A DNA stretch of 64,000 nt, from positions 62,001 through 126,000 of the forward strand of contig JAHDBJ010000009.1 in NCBI GenBank assembly GCA_020630435.1, in the 5' to 3' direction. How positions within the stretch are numbered: the first letter of the stretch is position 1; each line of letters begins with the position of its first letter. This stretch comes from Saprospiraceae bacterium (GTDB lineage: Bacteria > Bacteroidota > Bacteroidia > Chitinophagales > Saprospiraceae). The position numbers were made by a program, and so were the translations under genes. Of the stretch, positions 50,999-60,664 are shown piece after piece. The notes beneath the pieces are model-generated. The model did not search any database and had not been told where the DNA came from. It saw only the letters and a list, made by a program, of their open reading frames with translations.

Positions 50999-51712
50999 TT
51001 ATAGTGCAAGTTGTAAAAGGGATCGGCTCAAGTTAGATTCTATTAAATTTTCGTGTTGCATATCAATACTATGAATGCCCAATAAAACAGAAGTGATGCT
51101 AACGGTTCTAACGATATTAAAACGATTCATCACTACACCAAATTCAGAATTTTCTTTTCCTGCATTTTTATGAAAATCTAAAATGGCTGCCCTGTCAAAT
51201 TGTTTATATTTTTTTTGCCAAGTGTCAAACCATTGAATGCGTTTTTCTTGCCATTCAGGAGGGTATAGGGGGCTAGAAGACCAAATATGATTATTGTTGA
51301 TATTAAGTTTTTTAAAATGAACCTTTTTTTCATCCCATCGCAATTCATACAATTTTTTATCATCAAAAATGACCATTGTAAAAGGCTCAATTCCTATAAA
51401 ATCAAATTGATGAGCAAATGCTTCTGCATTTTCATAACTAAAAAATTCTAATGCCATTATGCCTCGACTCATACGATAAGGCGGACGATGTTGGTGTTTT
51501 ATAAATGCACCATTTAAAACGCAAACTAATTGCTTGGTATTTGAAGCGGCAATCCACGTACCGTTGGCTTTTGGATCTCTAGGAAAAAGTAATTGTTTAC
51601 CCCATTTCTCAACGTTTGTCATCGTGGTTGCAGAACGCATTGGCCTTTCATCTCTATTAGATGTTAAGATATAAGTATTATCAGCTTGAGGGACAAAAGT
51701 AACGGTACACAT
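50999..51712 (-). CDS. NRDE family protein (TANGO2-like)
   Basis: A 237-residue protein beginning MCTVTFVPQADNTYILTSNRDERPMR, with the N-R-D-E motif that names the family and Cys2 as a possible N-terminal nucleophile. Later blocks KANGTWIAAS and FTMVIFDDKKLYEL also fit. Eukaryotic TANGO2 homologues are linked to haem or lipid handling, while the bacterial role is unknown. It ends 3 bp from the alkB stop. Confidence 0.92.
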   Translation of the reverse strand: MCTVTFVPQADNTYILTSNRDERPMRSATTMTNVEKWGKQLLFPRDPKANGTWIAASNTKQLVCVLNGAFIKHQHRPPYRMSRGIMALEFFSYENAEAFAHQFDFIGIEPFTMVIFDDKKLYELRWDEKKVHFKKLNINNNHIWSSSPLYPPEWQEKRIQWFDTWQKKYKQFDRAAILDFHKNAGKENSEFGVVMNRFNIVRTVSITSVLLGIHSIDMQHENLIESNLSRSLLQLAL

Positions 51713-51818
51713 AAACTTTGAAATTGTGTTTATTAGGACTTTTGAGATGAGAAATAAAAGATTAAAGCGTAAAAATACTATATTCTGTTAATAGAGATGT
51801 AATATTTTTTATCGTCTA

Positions 51819-52502
51819 TCATGCAACATAGTTATCTAATACCTCTTCCCAGGAATATTCTTTATAAATGATTTTATACTGATTGGTCTCTATATTCAAT
51901 TTCTCAGTTAAAATTTTTTTAATACCCTTTATACCACCAAAATCTCCCAAAAACCATTGGAATAAACGTGTAACATGAATCTCTTTTTGTGCTTTAAAGA
52001 TAAGTGTTTCACTTCCTAAAAAAGAAATTGTTGCTAGTTCTAATTGTTGCTCGAGTTTTTGAGGGGTATAAAAAGCAATAGGGGGACAGGACTTAGCGCC
52101 GCAGTTTAGTGCAAAATGAATCCGATAATCCAATTGTTCTACAGCCAATTTTTTTATATATTTTTTAATAAAAATATTTGGTAGAAATCCTAGCGAATAT
52201 TTATAACGATATTTTCTTAGAATACCATGTTCAATATCATCTAAACTAAATAAGATCCCTGCAATATTGATTACGCTTTTTCTATAAATATCAGGTTTTG
52301 TCAAATCTTTATCTTTCCGTAACAATTGAAAAAAAGCATTGTAACAATTGATCCAAAATGTTTTCTTTAAAGTATCATTGTGCAATTCATCTTCCAATTG
52401 CTTGAAGGATATATTTTGTATAGCCTGAACGATTGAAGCATAAGGCCGTGCTGATTTGACTTTAAGCAACAGATCCTCAGAAAGTTTAGGTATATTGGTC
52501 AT
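51819..52502 (-). CDS. DUF547 domain protein
   Basis: A 227-residue protein with the DUF547 core: FWINCYNAFFQLLRKDK near residue 50, SLDDIEHGILRKYR around 90, and RIHFALNCGAKSCPPIAFYTP in the middle. The biochemical function of this domain is unclear. There is no signal peptide, unlike many homologues, so it may be cytoplasmic here. It starts 4 bp after a small CxxC protein, so they form an operon. Confidence 0.9.
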   Translation of the reverse strand: MTNIPKLSEDLLLKVKSARPYASIVQAIQNISFKQLEDELHNDTLKKTFWINCYNAFFQLLRKDKDLTKPDIYRKSVINIAGILFSLDDIEHGILRKYRYKYSLGFLPNIFIKKYIKKLAVEQLDYRIHFALNCGAKSCPPIAFYTPQKLEQQLELATISFLGSETLIFKAQKEIHVTRLFQWFLGDFGGIKGIKKILTEKLNIETNQYKIIYKEYSWEEVLDNYVA

Positions 52503-52506
52503 TAAG

Positions 52507-52788
52507 CTATATTTTTAATTGACAGGCTGTACAAACTTTATGATTACCATCATTTTTTAGCTGAATTCCAGTAAGATACGTCTCTACAAACTGTTGGATG
52601 AAGGCTTTTTGATGCAACTTGTCACCACTAATATTTGATTTGGTTTGGTCTTTGACGTAATCAATATATTGACCATCATATTCTTGTTTGCCCCAACAAT
52701 TTGGACATACACCCGAATTAGCAATTTCCTCAGACGTAAATATTGTTGAAACTTCTTTTTTGTCCCAAAAACGATCAAAAAATCCCAT
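52507..52788 (-). CDS. Small putative zinc-binding protein
   Basis: A 93-residue protein with CPNC near residue 28 and CTAC at the C terminus (HKVCTACQLKI), a likely four-cysteine zinc site. The N terminus MGFFDRFWDKKE is amphipathic. Family not recognised. The DUF547 gene follows after 4 bp. Confidence 0.75.
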   Translation of the reverse strand: MGFFDRFWDKKEVSTIFTSEEIANSGVCPNCWGKQEYDGQYIDYVKDQTKSNISGDKLHQKAFIQQFVETYLTGIQLKNDGNHKVCTACQLKI

Positions 52789-52814
52789 AACTTAAGTATT
52801 TTAGAATAATGGTT

Positions 52815-52857
52815 AAAAAAAAAGCTGTTTCAGGTACTTTTACAGAGTGCCTGAAAC
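52815..52857 (-). terminator. Rho-independent terminator
   Basis: 12-bp stem GTTTCAGGCACT / AGTACCTGAAAC (one G-U) on the minus strand, then a run of nine T. It terminates the OsmC gene. Confidence 0.92.
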
Positions 52858-52867
52858 AAAACTTTAA

Positions 52868-53293
52868 CTAGACTAACTCAACTTTATTGACTTCTACAGC
52901 ACTTTCAATATTCCAATTTCCTTCTATCATGCGGTGTACATAGCAATTATCTGCTTGTTTTATCAATTCTTTTCTTTGTTCTTCTGTAATATTTCCTTCA
53001 ATATTAAGTTCTACATTGACGGTTGTACTTAGTTTTCGGTTCTCTGTACGTTTGACTTCTTGAATGAGTTTCGCTTGTACATCTTTTACATCCCATCCTT
53101 TAGAGCGAGCAATATACCTTACTGTTGCAACTTTACACATCCCTAAACCTGCTAATAATAATTCTGTTGGAGCTAGACCTAAGTCTGTTCCTTTGCTTTT
53201 TATAGGTTCGTCACCAATAATTGTATGAGTACCATTTGTAATGATTGTTTGATATCCCTCAGGTAGATTTTTCAATTTTATTTCAGTTGCCAT
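52868..53293 (-). CDS. OsmC family peroxiredoxin-like protein
   Basis: A 141-residue thiol peroxidase-type protein. Two conserved cysteines, Cys53 (GLGMCKVATVRY) and Cys117 (ADNCYVHRMIEG), form the reactive pair of OsmC/Ohr proteins. The usual LAPTELLLAGLG block precedes the first. It reduces organic or peroxide substrates, likely in stress defence. An AraC-type regulator gene lies 112 bp upstream on the same strand; a link is possible. A strong terminator follows. Confidence 0.93.
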   Translation of the reverse strand: MATEIKLKNLPEGYQTIITNGTHTIIGDEPIKSKGTDLGLAPTELLLAGLGMCKVATVRYIARSKGWDVKDVQAKLIQEVKRTENRKLSTTVNVELNIEGNITEEQRKELIKQADNCYVHRMIEGNWNIESAVEVNKVELV

Positions 53294-53405
53294 TTTATAT
53301 TATTTTTTAATGATTAAGTAATTATTATAATACAAATATGGGGAGATTTATAGTGCAAGGCTTCATCCATTCTTCCTTGTATGTTGTCTATTTTTCCTTT
53401 ATCGT

Positions 53406-54224
53406 TTATTTCCTAAAATCACTAGGTGAAATACCAGCTTCTTTTTTAAAAAAACGACTAAAAGATTGTACATCAACAAATCCTAAATCATATCCTATCT
53501 CAGAGATAGTTTTATGGGTATGTCCTAGTGTTCTTTTAGCCTCTAGCATTTTACGGTCTTTAATAAACTGTAAAGGAGATTTACTGCCAAGTTTTTTAAA
53601 CAAGTTGGATAATGTCTTGGGAGATTTATGCATTAATGCTGCGTATTCGGATACAGTATGTTTCTCTCTGAAATATTGTTCTACGAGGATATTATATTCC
53701 CGAATGATATTCATATTCTTTTTATCGATTTTTTTATAGTCACTTTGCTCTTTATACATTCTAGTGCATAGGATTAAAATTCTTTTTAACATCATTTGAA
53801 GCATTTCTCCTTGTAGATTGTCATTAGAAACCATTTCTTGCTCTAACATTTTCCAGACTACAGTAAATGTCTTTAAATCCTGTGTTGAGGGATGAATAAT
53901 AGGAAATGTATTCGCACCATAGAATAAAATACCTCTACAACCGACTTCACTATCGTGGTTGACAACACAATAAAAATGTTTATTCCATTTTAAAAAAAAT
54001 GCCTTTGAAAATTTAAGAACCCTTATAGTATGAAATTCTGTAAGACAAATAATAGCATTCGTATGAAAAGTATAAGGAATGTGGTCTATTTCTATTTGAT
54101 TATTATCAGATTGAAACCACAATAATGACAATTCATTTGAAATCAAAGTATTTAAGTTGCTTGCATTTTTTGATGTTATGGATTCGAGTTCAAAGTATTC
54201 ATTGAATGAACCTTCATATTTCAT
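53406..54224 (-). CDS. AraC family transcriptional regulator
   Basis: A 272-residue protein. The C-terminal ~100 residues carry two HTH motifs (SEYAALMHKSPKTLSNLFKKLGSKSPLQFI and ISEIGYDLGFVDVQSFSRFFKKEAGISPSDFRK), the second being the AraC signature. The N-terminal part is a cupin-like effector domain. Effector unknown. It precedes the OsmC gene and may regulate it. Confidence 0.93.
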   Translation of the reverse strand: MKYEGSFNEYFELESITSKNASNLNTLISNELSLLWFQSDNNQIEIDHIPYTFHTNAIICLTEFHTIRVLKFSKAFFLKWNKHFYCVVNHDSEVGCRGILFYGANTFPIIHPSTQDLKTFTVVWKMLEQEMVSNDNLQGEMLQMMLKRILILCTRMYKEQSDYKKIDKKNMNIIREYNILVEQYFREKHTVSEYAALMHKSPKTLSNLFKKLGSKSPLQFIKDRKMLEAKRTLGHTHKTISEIGYDLGFVDVQSFSRFFKKEAGISPSDFRK

Positions 54225-54560
54225 AGTATCGATTTATTTATGAATATTATATGCATGAAAAATATAATAAGTTCTTGGTTTATAAAATTGACTTTTGGAA
54301 ATAAAAGTGGCAGTTTTAGCCCAAAGTGTTAAATGTAAACACGCTCTAACGAATTGCAAGTTAAAGGAAGAAATTGAGCTAAACTGTCGTATAAAATAAT
54401 ATTTATAAAAAATCTTCTATATATAAAATAATAAATAATTGACAAAGAGTTACTTCTATAACCTTAATCGTAAAAAACAGATATTGAATTATTTTTATAT
54501 TATGTCACTTTTTATTAATTTTATGTAATTTTTTATTACAAACAATAAACAGTCACATTT
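54225..54560. other. Divergent intergenic region
   Basis: A 336-bp AT-rich gap between the AraC regulator and the SGNH hydrolase. It should carry both promoters. I see no defined palindrome, RNA or ORF. Confidence 0.45.
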
Positions 54561-57056
54561 ATGAAACCAAGTTTACTTTTTATTATCTTTTCTATTTTGT
54601 GTGTCCAGATAGTGGCTCAATCACCATTGCCACCATTACCTCCAGAAGATGGTTGTGCTAACCAACGAAAAATGCTAATGTTAGGAGATAGCTGGGCACA
54701 GTACATGTATGATGACAATGTCCACAATACGGCATTAAAGATGTATGGTCATGCGGATAAAACGATGTACTCAGAATCTTTCGAAATTGCGCTTTTCTCA
54801 GGAGATCCCGATCCTCAAGGAACTTACTATTCTGTTTCAGGAAGTGAAGCAAGACAGTGGGTTGATGAAGGGACTTATGCTTATATGCAAAATGTCAGAG
54901 ATGCCTTGGTTGCTAATCCCAGCATCAATCTTGTAGAAGTAAGTATCGGTGGAAATGATGTACTGGCAGGACGTTCGGATTGTGGATGGTATAAAAATAT
55001 GGATTCTGACCCTAATTTATTTACAAATTGTGGCGTGACAGATGAAGAAGATTTCTTTGATAAAGTGGAAGCGGATATACAATATATTATTGATGAGGTA
55101 TTGGCTATTCGACCAGATATATATGTCATAATAAGTAGTTATGATTATCCAAACTTTAATGTAACAACTTGTTGGTTAGGATGTTTGTGCTGTAGTTTAT
55201 GTAATCAATACGCTTGCCCTAAACGAGAAGACTTGAGTTATGATTTAAATGGAAATGGTTCAATTGATGGTAGTGAATTAATTACGGATGCTGAGATTAA
55301 CCAAATGATGGAAAAAGTAGAGACTAGAAGAAGAGCAATGGCAGATGCAAACCCTAGAATTTTATACGATAATGCAATGGGCTTGATGCATTATTACTAT
55401 GGAGATGGGACGAATGCACCTGGTACACTTCCACATCCTCAAGGAACTTCTCCCTATGCAGCAGGAGGAAATCCCAATGCACCTGCCTTAAGAGAGAATT
55501 TTAGATTGGTTGATATTCCATTATATTTTGATGCTCCTGCTGACCCGATTCACTTAACAGCAGAAGGGTATCTATATAAGGCTAAAAACCAAATGGATAA
55601 CTTTATCTTTGATATGTATCGTGGTAATCCTGAATATACGTTCTTTTCAGAAAATGCCAATGACGGATATATTTATGTTTATGATGATAATGATCCTCAA
55701 AATGTCTATACCAATGATGGAATACGCTTAGGAGATGATGGAGTGGATTTTTGGTCCAATAATAATGAATTCTATGGTGTTTTATCTTTTGATACAGGAA
55801 CGATTCCATCAAATGCAACAATACTTGGAGCTAGTATCTATTTGATAAGAAGCTCTGATGATGATAATCCTTTCTTTCATAACGATCGTAGTCCTGTTAT
55901 GGATATTAAGTCAGGAAACTTTGGTAGTTCTGCTGGTTTACAGCTAGGTGATTGGAATGCTGCTGCTTCTGCAAATAATATTGGTTGTTTTAATGGGCAA
56001 GCAGATGAAAATAAATATGCTATACGAATTGATGTAGATCCTTCTGCTTTAAGCAATGTGAATAAAGATGGTAGAACACAATTTAGATTATACTTTGATT
56101 ATGCTGATTGGTCTCCTGAAAATATAACTTTTTATGGTGGTGGAGATTTAGCAGATAGCCGTATTGGAAATGGGAGTATTGAAGAGGTTACACATGAAGA
56201 CCAACGAATTGTAGCAGGCAAAGGAGAATTGTTTTCTGAATTTAAAATCAAAAGAATAAAAGAAGATGGCGTAGAAAAAGAGATTATTTTAGAAAAAGGT
56301 AAAGTAATAAAGAAAGAGGAAGGCATGGTTTATGAAAAAATTAAATTAGGGACAGAAGAATTAGAGGATGGTAGTCTTGTTGAAACCTATCGTTTATTAC
56401 CTGCTTTAGAGCATCCTGGACTAGCTCAGTATATGGGGAATAATTATAATGGAGGAACACCTTTATACCGCCCATTTATTGATATATGGACAGATTTACA
56501 AGTGCCAGTAGAACTAGCTAGCTTTACAGCCATTCCAGTAGGGAGAAATGCCCAGTTGGATTGGACAACTGCCGCAGAACGAAATACGAGTCTATTTGAA
56601 ATTGAACATTCAACTGATGCTGCTCGATGGTCTTTAATTGGGAAAGTGGATGCTGCTGGTGAAAGCACAACGCCAAAAGATTACACCTTTACACATACAA
56701 AACCAGCGGTAGGTATCAATTATTATCGTTTGAAAATGTTAGATAAAGATGGCAGCTTTGAGTATTCGGATATTGAAAATGTTGCCTTCCGACCATTTGC
56801 GTCTATGGTTGAGGTATTCCCTAACCCTTTTGAAAATTCACTAGAGTTTAAATTTAATTTAGAAAATGCTGAAAATATTAATATTGTATTGATGGATGTA
56901 CTTGGTAAAGTAATCTATGAAGAAAATGTCTTTATAGAATCAGGTGTTCAAGCTCATATTATTAATGACTTCAAAGACCTGAGTACAGGTGCTTATTTTT
57001 TAAGAATCTCAACAAAAGATACATCAAGTACTATAAAAGTAATGAAAGGACACTAA
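54561..57056 (+). CDS. Secreted SGNH hydrolase with EF-hand-like loop, DNRLRE-like domain and T9SS sorting domain
   Basis: An 831-residue protein with signal peptide MKPSLLFIIFSILCVQIVAQ. The SGNH blocks are LMLGDSWAQ (Ser44), SIGGNDVLAG (Asn132) and DPIHLTAEGY (Asp328, His331), so the catalytic set is complete. A calcium-type loop DLNGNGSIDGSE lies at 228-239 inside the hydrolase. Residues ~360-540 resemble a DNRLRE/CBM96-like module (VLSFDTGTIPSNATILGASIYL). A linker, an FN3-like region, and a type A sorting domain follow. It probably deacetylates or cleaves esters of carbohydrates at the surface. Confidence 0.9.
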   Translation: MKPSLLFIIFSILCVQIVAQSPLPPLPPEDGCANQRKMLMLGDSWAQYMYDDNVHNTALKMYGHADKTMYSESFEIALFSGDPDPQGTYYSVSGSEARQWVDEGTYAYMQNVRDALVANPSINLVEVSIGGNDVLAGRSDCGWYKNMDSDPNLFTNCGVTDEEDFFDKVEADIQYIIDEVLAIRPDIYVIISSYDYPNFNVTTCWLGCLCCSLCNQYACPKREDLSYDLNGNGSIDGSELITDAEINQMMEKVETRRRAMADANPRILYDNAMGLMHYYYGDGTNAPGTLPHPQGTSPYAAGGNPNAPALRENFRLVDIPLYFDAPADPIHLTAEGYLYKAKNQMDNFIFDMYRGNPEYTFFSENANDGYIYVYDDNDPQNVYTNDGIRLGDDGVDFWSNNNEFYGVLSFDTGTIPSNATILGASIYLIRSSDDDNPFFHNDRSPVMDIKSGNFGSSAGLQLGDWNAAASANNIGCFNGQADENKYAIRIDVDPSALSNVNKDGRTQFRLYFDYADWSPENITFYGGGDLADSRIGNGSIEEVTHEDQRIVAGKGELFSEFKIKRIKEDGVEKEIILEKGKVIKKEEGMVYEKIKLGTEELEDGSLVETYRLLPALEHPGLAQYMGNNYNGGTPLYRPFIDIWTDLQVPVELASFTAIPVGRNAQLDWTTAAERNTSLFEIEHSTDAARWSLIGKVDAAGESTTPKDYTFTHTKPAVGINYYRLKMLDKDGSFEYSDIENVAFRPFASMVEVFPNPFENSLEFKFNLENAENINIVLMDVLGKVIYEENVFIESGVQAHIINDFKDLSTGAYFLRISTKDTSSTIKVMKGH

Positions 57057-57086
57057 TGTAATGTGCCTTTAAAAGTATTTTTTATG

Positions 57087-57118
57087 AAAAGCATCTTCGA
57101 TCAGAAGGTGCTTTTTTA
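57087..57118 (+). terminator. Rho-independent terminator
   Basis: AAAAGCATCTTC / GAAGGTGCTTTT, 12-bp stem with one G-U pair, a 5-nt loop and a T run. Follows the SGNH hydrolase. Confidence 0.9.
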
Positions 57119-57250
57119 TTTTATAGAAAAAGGTTAAATGCAAGTTAATCCCATGGAGACTAACAGCATTAATTTGTATTTTAGCGTTTTGACTATGAAT
57201 TTTTGAAACAAAAAAGGGATTAGTATTGTCTAAATCAATAAATAATCATC

Positions 57251-57931
57251 GTGAGTAAAATAGTTATATACAATATTCGTGTTGCTTTACTTAGTTTTCT
57301 TTTTCTAGGAATACTAAGCATACATCATGTGGAGGCACAAACAAAAACAGGTAAAAACTTGGTTCAGTTTTCAGGACTAGTATTGGATGGTAGCAACGAT
57401 AAGCTAGAGGCTGTCCCTTTCACAACGGTTGCGATTGATGGTACAAATAGAGGAACATACTCAGATTGGGAAGGCTTTTTTTCTATCGTTGCAGAAAAAG
57501 GCGACAAGGTTATCTTTTCAGCTATAGGGTATAAGACAGTAGAATTTATCATTCCCGATACACTTACTGATAGCCGATATTCCTTGGTTCAATTGATGAC
57601 CAAAGATACAATCAATCTACCTGAAACAGTTGTTTTTCCTTGGCCCAGTCGAGAGCATTTTAAATTGGAGTTTTTAGCCATGAATGTGGATGATCAATTG
57701 TTAGCTCAAAATCAGGCAGAAGAAAACGTTACACCTGATGTATTAGAAAAAATAAGAGAAGTTACCCCTATGGATGGTAATGAAAATGCAGATTATTATC
57801 TACGACAGCAAGCCAAAACCTATTATCACTTAGGACAACAACGCCCCACAATGATTACGAATGTATTTGCCTGGAAACAATTTATCGAAGCGTGGAAGAA
57901 TGGAGATTTTAAACGAAAAAAGAAGAAATAA
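57251..57931 (+). CDS. Secreted protein with CarboxypepD_reg-like domain
   Basis: A 226-residue protein from a GTG start (no in-frame ATG upstream within the gap). After a signal sequence (VALLSFLFLGILSIHHVEAQ), residues ~38-105 form a CarboxypepD_reg-like beta-sandwich (FSGLVLDGSNDKLEAVPFTTVAIDGTNRGTYSDWEGFFSIVA). The C-terminal part is hydrophilic with a lysine-rich end. Such domains occur alone or at the front of TonB-dependent receptors; here it has no barrel. It is 21 bp upstream of a small charged protein and probably co-expressed. Confidence 0.86.
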   Translation: MSKIVIYNIRVALLSFLFLGILSIHHVEAQTKTGKNLVQFSGLVLDGSNDKLEAVPFTTVAIDGTNRGTYSDWEGFFSIVAEKGDKVIFSAIGYKTVEFIIPDTLTDSRYSLVQLMTKDTINLPETVVFPWPSREHFKLEFLAMNVDDQLLAQNQAEENVTPDVLEKIREVTPMDGNENADYYLRQQAKTYYHLGQQRPTMITNVFAWKQFIEAWKNGDFKRKKKK

Positions 57932-57952
57932 ATACCTTATAAAAGAAACAGA

Positions 57953-58141
57953 ATGCCGAAGAAAAAAAATAAGAAAGGAAATCCTGAAGTCCATAAAGAT
58001 TTAAAAGGTTTTGATATTCAAATTAATGAATTTGGAGAGATTGTTTCGAACTTAAAAGTAGATGACCTGAATAGCTTTTTAGATGAAAATGTAGAAGATA
58101 AAAAACTGAAAGAGAAAGCTGATAAAGAGGAAGAAGAGTAA
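57953..58141 (+). CDS. Small charged conserved protein
   Basis: A 62-residue protein, basic at the N terminus (MPKKKNKKGNPEV) and acidic at the C terminus. The central block KDLKGFDIQINEFGEIVSNL looks conserved, and I associate it with a widespread small Bacteroidota family whose function is unknown. Its position 21 bp after the CarboxypepD_reg gene and its coherent coding pattern support it as a real gene. Confidence 0.75.
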   Translation: MPKKKNKKGNPEVHKDLKGFDIQINEFGEIVSNLKVDDLNSFLDENVEDKKLKEKADKEEEE

Positions 58142-58170
58142 AGTATCCTAATTAACAAATCTTCATCTTA

Positions 58171-60477
58171 TCAAATCGATTTAAACTTCACCCCCACAAA
58201 AAAAGTACGAGGAGCAGCAGATCCATAGATATAATTGCTGTCCCTATTTTTACCAATATCAAAATCATTTTGGTAGGCATTGAAAATGTTTTTTACACCA
58301 CCATAGAGCTCTATTCCCGTTTTAATATTTTGGATAGGAAAGAGATAGCTCGTCTTGAGGTTGACTTCCGAAAATGGAGCACTTGTTATGATTTCATCAA
58401 CGGATTGATTCGGAGCTCCTGCAAGGTGAAGAACCTCCATCTTGCCTGTGTAGACATAGTTGAGATTGATGTTTAATCGCTGATTGGGCATAAGCAGAAG
58501 ATTGGCAAAGCCGTATTGGTTGGGCGTCCGTAGAAAGTTTCGAGTAGGGGAGACACTTTCAATGTAAGATACAGGATCTTCATACTGGCTACGCTGCAAG
58601 GTCAAGCCTGTTTCGAGTTGGATTTTTTGCTTATAATTTCCTCTAAGTTCTAAGGTTGCTCCCTTTACTGCTGCCCCTGCACCATTTCGTTTTTCAAAGA
58701 CTTCTCCAAAGGCATCTTCTCCTAGTGGATGCATATAGAAAGCATTTTTTAAATGGGTATAAAATCCTTCAAGAGTAAAGCCGAAAACATAATCATCCGT
58801 AGCCTTATCGTAATTGATCGAACTGCTAAGACTTTGGGAATGCTCTTCTAGTAAATCAGGCGATAACTGCACTCTAGAGATTCCACCACCAGCAAAGGCG
58901 ATATGCAAATCCGTATCAAATGCTTGCGGTGCTCTAAAACCTGTGCCGTAGTTCAAGCGAAATTGTGTGTTCTTTTTGAATTTATACAACAAGGAGAGTC
59001 TTGTATTCAAAATAGGATTGTCGACTAGATTATGCTTGTCTAAACGAATGCCTGAGAGCAAACTCAAAGAAGGTGAAATATTCCAGTCACTTTGAAGAAA
59101 CACGCCTAGCGTTTTAGAGATTTGATCAATGTTATAATTATAGGCATCAATATTATCAAAAACATCATCTTGGATATATTCACTTCCTAGAGTTAGCACA
59201 TTTGACCCTTTTAAAAAATTATCTAAACGATGATTGAGCTGAAAGCCGCCTTGTAGGGTCGTAGTATTGGATATTCCATAAGGCGGATTTTGGAGGTGTA
59301 TTTCAATATCTTCGGCAGTATCAGGAAAGATACCTGTGTAATGGGTTCGTTGGGTGTTTTGCCATGCCATATAACTGATAAACGTGCTATTATCTTCATT
59401 AAAATTGAGCTGATAATCAGCGCTACCTAACCAGACGTTGTGTTCTCTTTCCTCCGCTTGCGCCGTCAAATGAACGGTTTTATCTATAAGTATTTCACCA
59501 CCATGCCTATACTCGTTTAAATAGCTTAAACTGACTTCTAGTTTTTGATTTTCTTTTGGTAGATAGAATAAGTTTGTACCCAAAGCGATATTTTCTATTG
59601 CAGGAATTTCAGAAAAATTATCCTTGTTGTGATCATAATAACCTCTATTGCGGTAATTGCCAAAGAGCGATGCGCCTAGATTTTTATTTTTATGCACAAA
59701 AGTGGTATTGGCTCTCAAATGGTGATCATTGGTTTGTTGAGCTATATTTTGATAAAAATAATTGAACTCATAAGTATTCTTTTTAGGAATTTTTGTGATG
59801 ACATTAACGGTTCCAGCAATGGCACTAGAACCATACAAAGAAGAACCACCACCTCGCACGACCTCAATGCGTTCTATCATATTGGTTGGGAGTTGTTCTA
59901 GACCATATAAACCCGTAAGCGGACTGAAAATCGGTCTACCATTAATGAGGATTTGTGAGTAACTGCCACCTAGTCCATTTATACGAAGTTGTGTATAATT
60001 ACAGGTTTGGCAATCAGTTTCTACCCGTAAACCAGGCTGAAATTTCAAACCTTCAGATAAATTACAAGCTTGAACATTATCCATTGTTTTGCTATCTACG
60101 ATATTGACCATTACAGGAGAGTCGGTTCTTCGTTTAAAGGTTTTTGTTCCTGTAATTGTTACAGCATTCAGTAAAGTAGAATTGGACTTTAACTCAAGTT
60201 TTATATTTATTGACTCATCTTTATAAATTAAAATAGATTGACTATAGGATTCATAACCAATGCTTGAAACAATCATCTTGTACTCTCCTTCGGGAATATT
60301 ATCTAGGACAAAATATCCCTTATCATCACTTACTGTTCCGTAAGAGGTGTTTGCTAGTGCAATATTCGCAAATGCCAGAGGTAGGTCATCAGCATAAACT
60401 TGCCCTTTAATGTTTCCTGCTTGTATAGAGAGGGGAACAAGCAATGAAAATAATAATAAGTAGCATTTTGGATGCAT
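58171..60477 (-). CDS. TonB-dependent outer-membrane receptor
   Basis: A 768-residue receptor with a signal peptide, an N-terminal CarboxypepD_reg-like domain (GNIKGQVYADDLPLAFANI), a plug domain (RINGLGGSYSQILINGRPIFSPLTG, then IERIEVVRGGGSSLYGSSAIAGTVNVITK) and a 22-strand-type barrel ending FFVGVKFKSI. The cysteine pair DCQTC near the plug start is unusual. It probably imports a metal chelate or metal-linked ligand: a DtxR/MntR gene is divergent, and a palindrome overlaps the promoter. Confidence 0.93.
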   Translation of the reverse strand: MHPKCYLLLFSLLVPLSIQAGNIKGQVYADDLPLAFANIALANTSYGTVSDDKGYFVLDNIPEGEYKMIVSSIGYESYSQSILIYKDESINIKLELKSNSTLLNAVTITGTKTFKRRTDSPVMVNIVDSKTMDNVQACNLSEGLKFQPGLRVETDCQTCNYTQLRINGLGGSYSQILINGRPIFSPLTGLYGLEQLPTNMIERIEVVRGGGSSLYGSSAIAGTVNVITKIPKKNTYEFNYFYQNIAQQTNDHHLRANTTFVHKNKNLGASLFGNYRNRGYYDHNKDNFSEIPAIENIALGTNLFYLPKENQKLEVSLSYLNEYRHGGEILIDKTVHLTAQAEEREHNVWLGSADYQLNFNEDNSTFISYMAWQNTQRTHYTGIFPDTAEDIEIHLQNPPYGISNTTTLQGGFQLNHRLDNFLKGSNVLTLGSEYIQDDVFDNIDAYNYNIDQISKTLGVFLQSDWNISPSLSLLSGIRLDKHNLVDNPILNTRLSLLYKFKKNTQFRLNYGTGFRAPQAFDTDLHIAFAGGGISRVQLSPDLLEEHSQSLSSSINYDKATDDYVFGFTLEGFYTHLKNAFYMHPLGEDAFGEVFEKRNGAGAAVKGATLELRGNYKQKIQLETGLTLQRSQYEDPVSYIESVSPTRNFLRTPNQYGFANLLLMPNQRLNINLNYVYTGKMEVLHLAGAPNQSVDEIITSAPFSEVNLKTSYLFPIQNIKTGIELYGGVKNIFNAYQNDFDIGKNRDSNYIYGSAAPRTFFVGVKFKSI

Positions 60478-60530
60478 TCTGTAGTCTTTAGTTAATTGTA
60501 AAATTAAAAATAGATTTGTAAAAATAATAA

Positions 60531-60553
60531 GTTAGAATAATCTAACAAAATTA
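60531..60553 (-). promoter_or_regulatory. Promoter -7 box with adjoining palindromic operator for the TonB receptor
   Basis: On the minus strand TAATTTTG (60553-60546) is a perfect TAnnTTTG box. It is followed directly by the palindrome GTTAGA-TTAT-TCTAAC (60546-60531), which would cover the start site. This is the expected arrangement for repression by the divergent DtxR/MntR regulator. Confidence 0.65.
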
Positions 60554-60608
60554 TATTAACAAATGTTTACTTTTTTTATAAAAAGGAGGAAGGTCGAGAA
60601 ATAAAGGC

Positions 60609-60616
60609 TATTTTTG
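60609..60616 (+). promoter_or_regulatory. Candidate -7 box for the metal regulator gene
   Basis: TATTTTTG matches TAnnTTTG, 49 bp upstream of the ATG at 60665. Confidence 0.4.
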
Positions 60617-60664
60617 AGGGTGCTTTAAGTACTTTTTCATAAAATAACAATACCAAAAAGGGCT

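Noticed and set aside
53338-53739. Plus-strand ORF of 133 codons
   Set aside because: It lies almost fully antisense to the AraC regulator, which has clear HTH motifs; no family-like sequence is seen in the plus frame.
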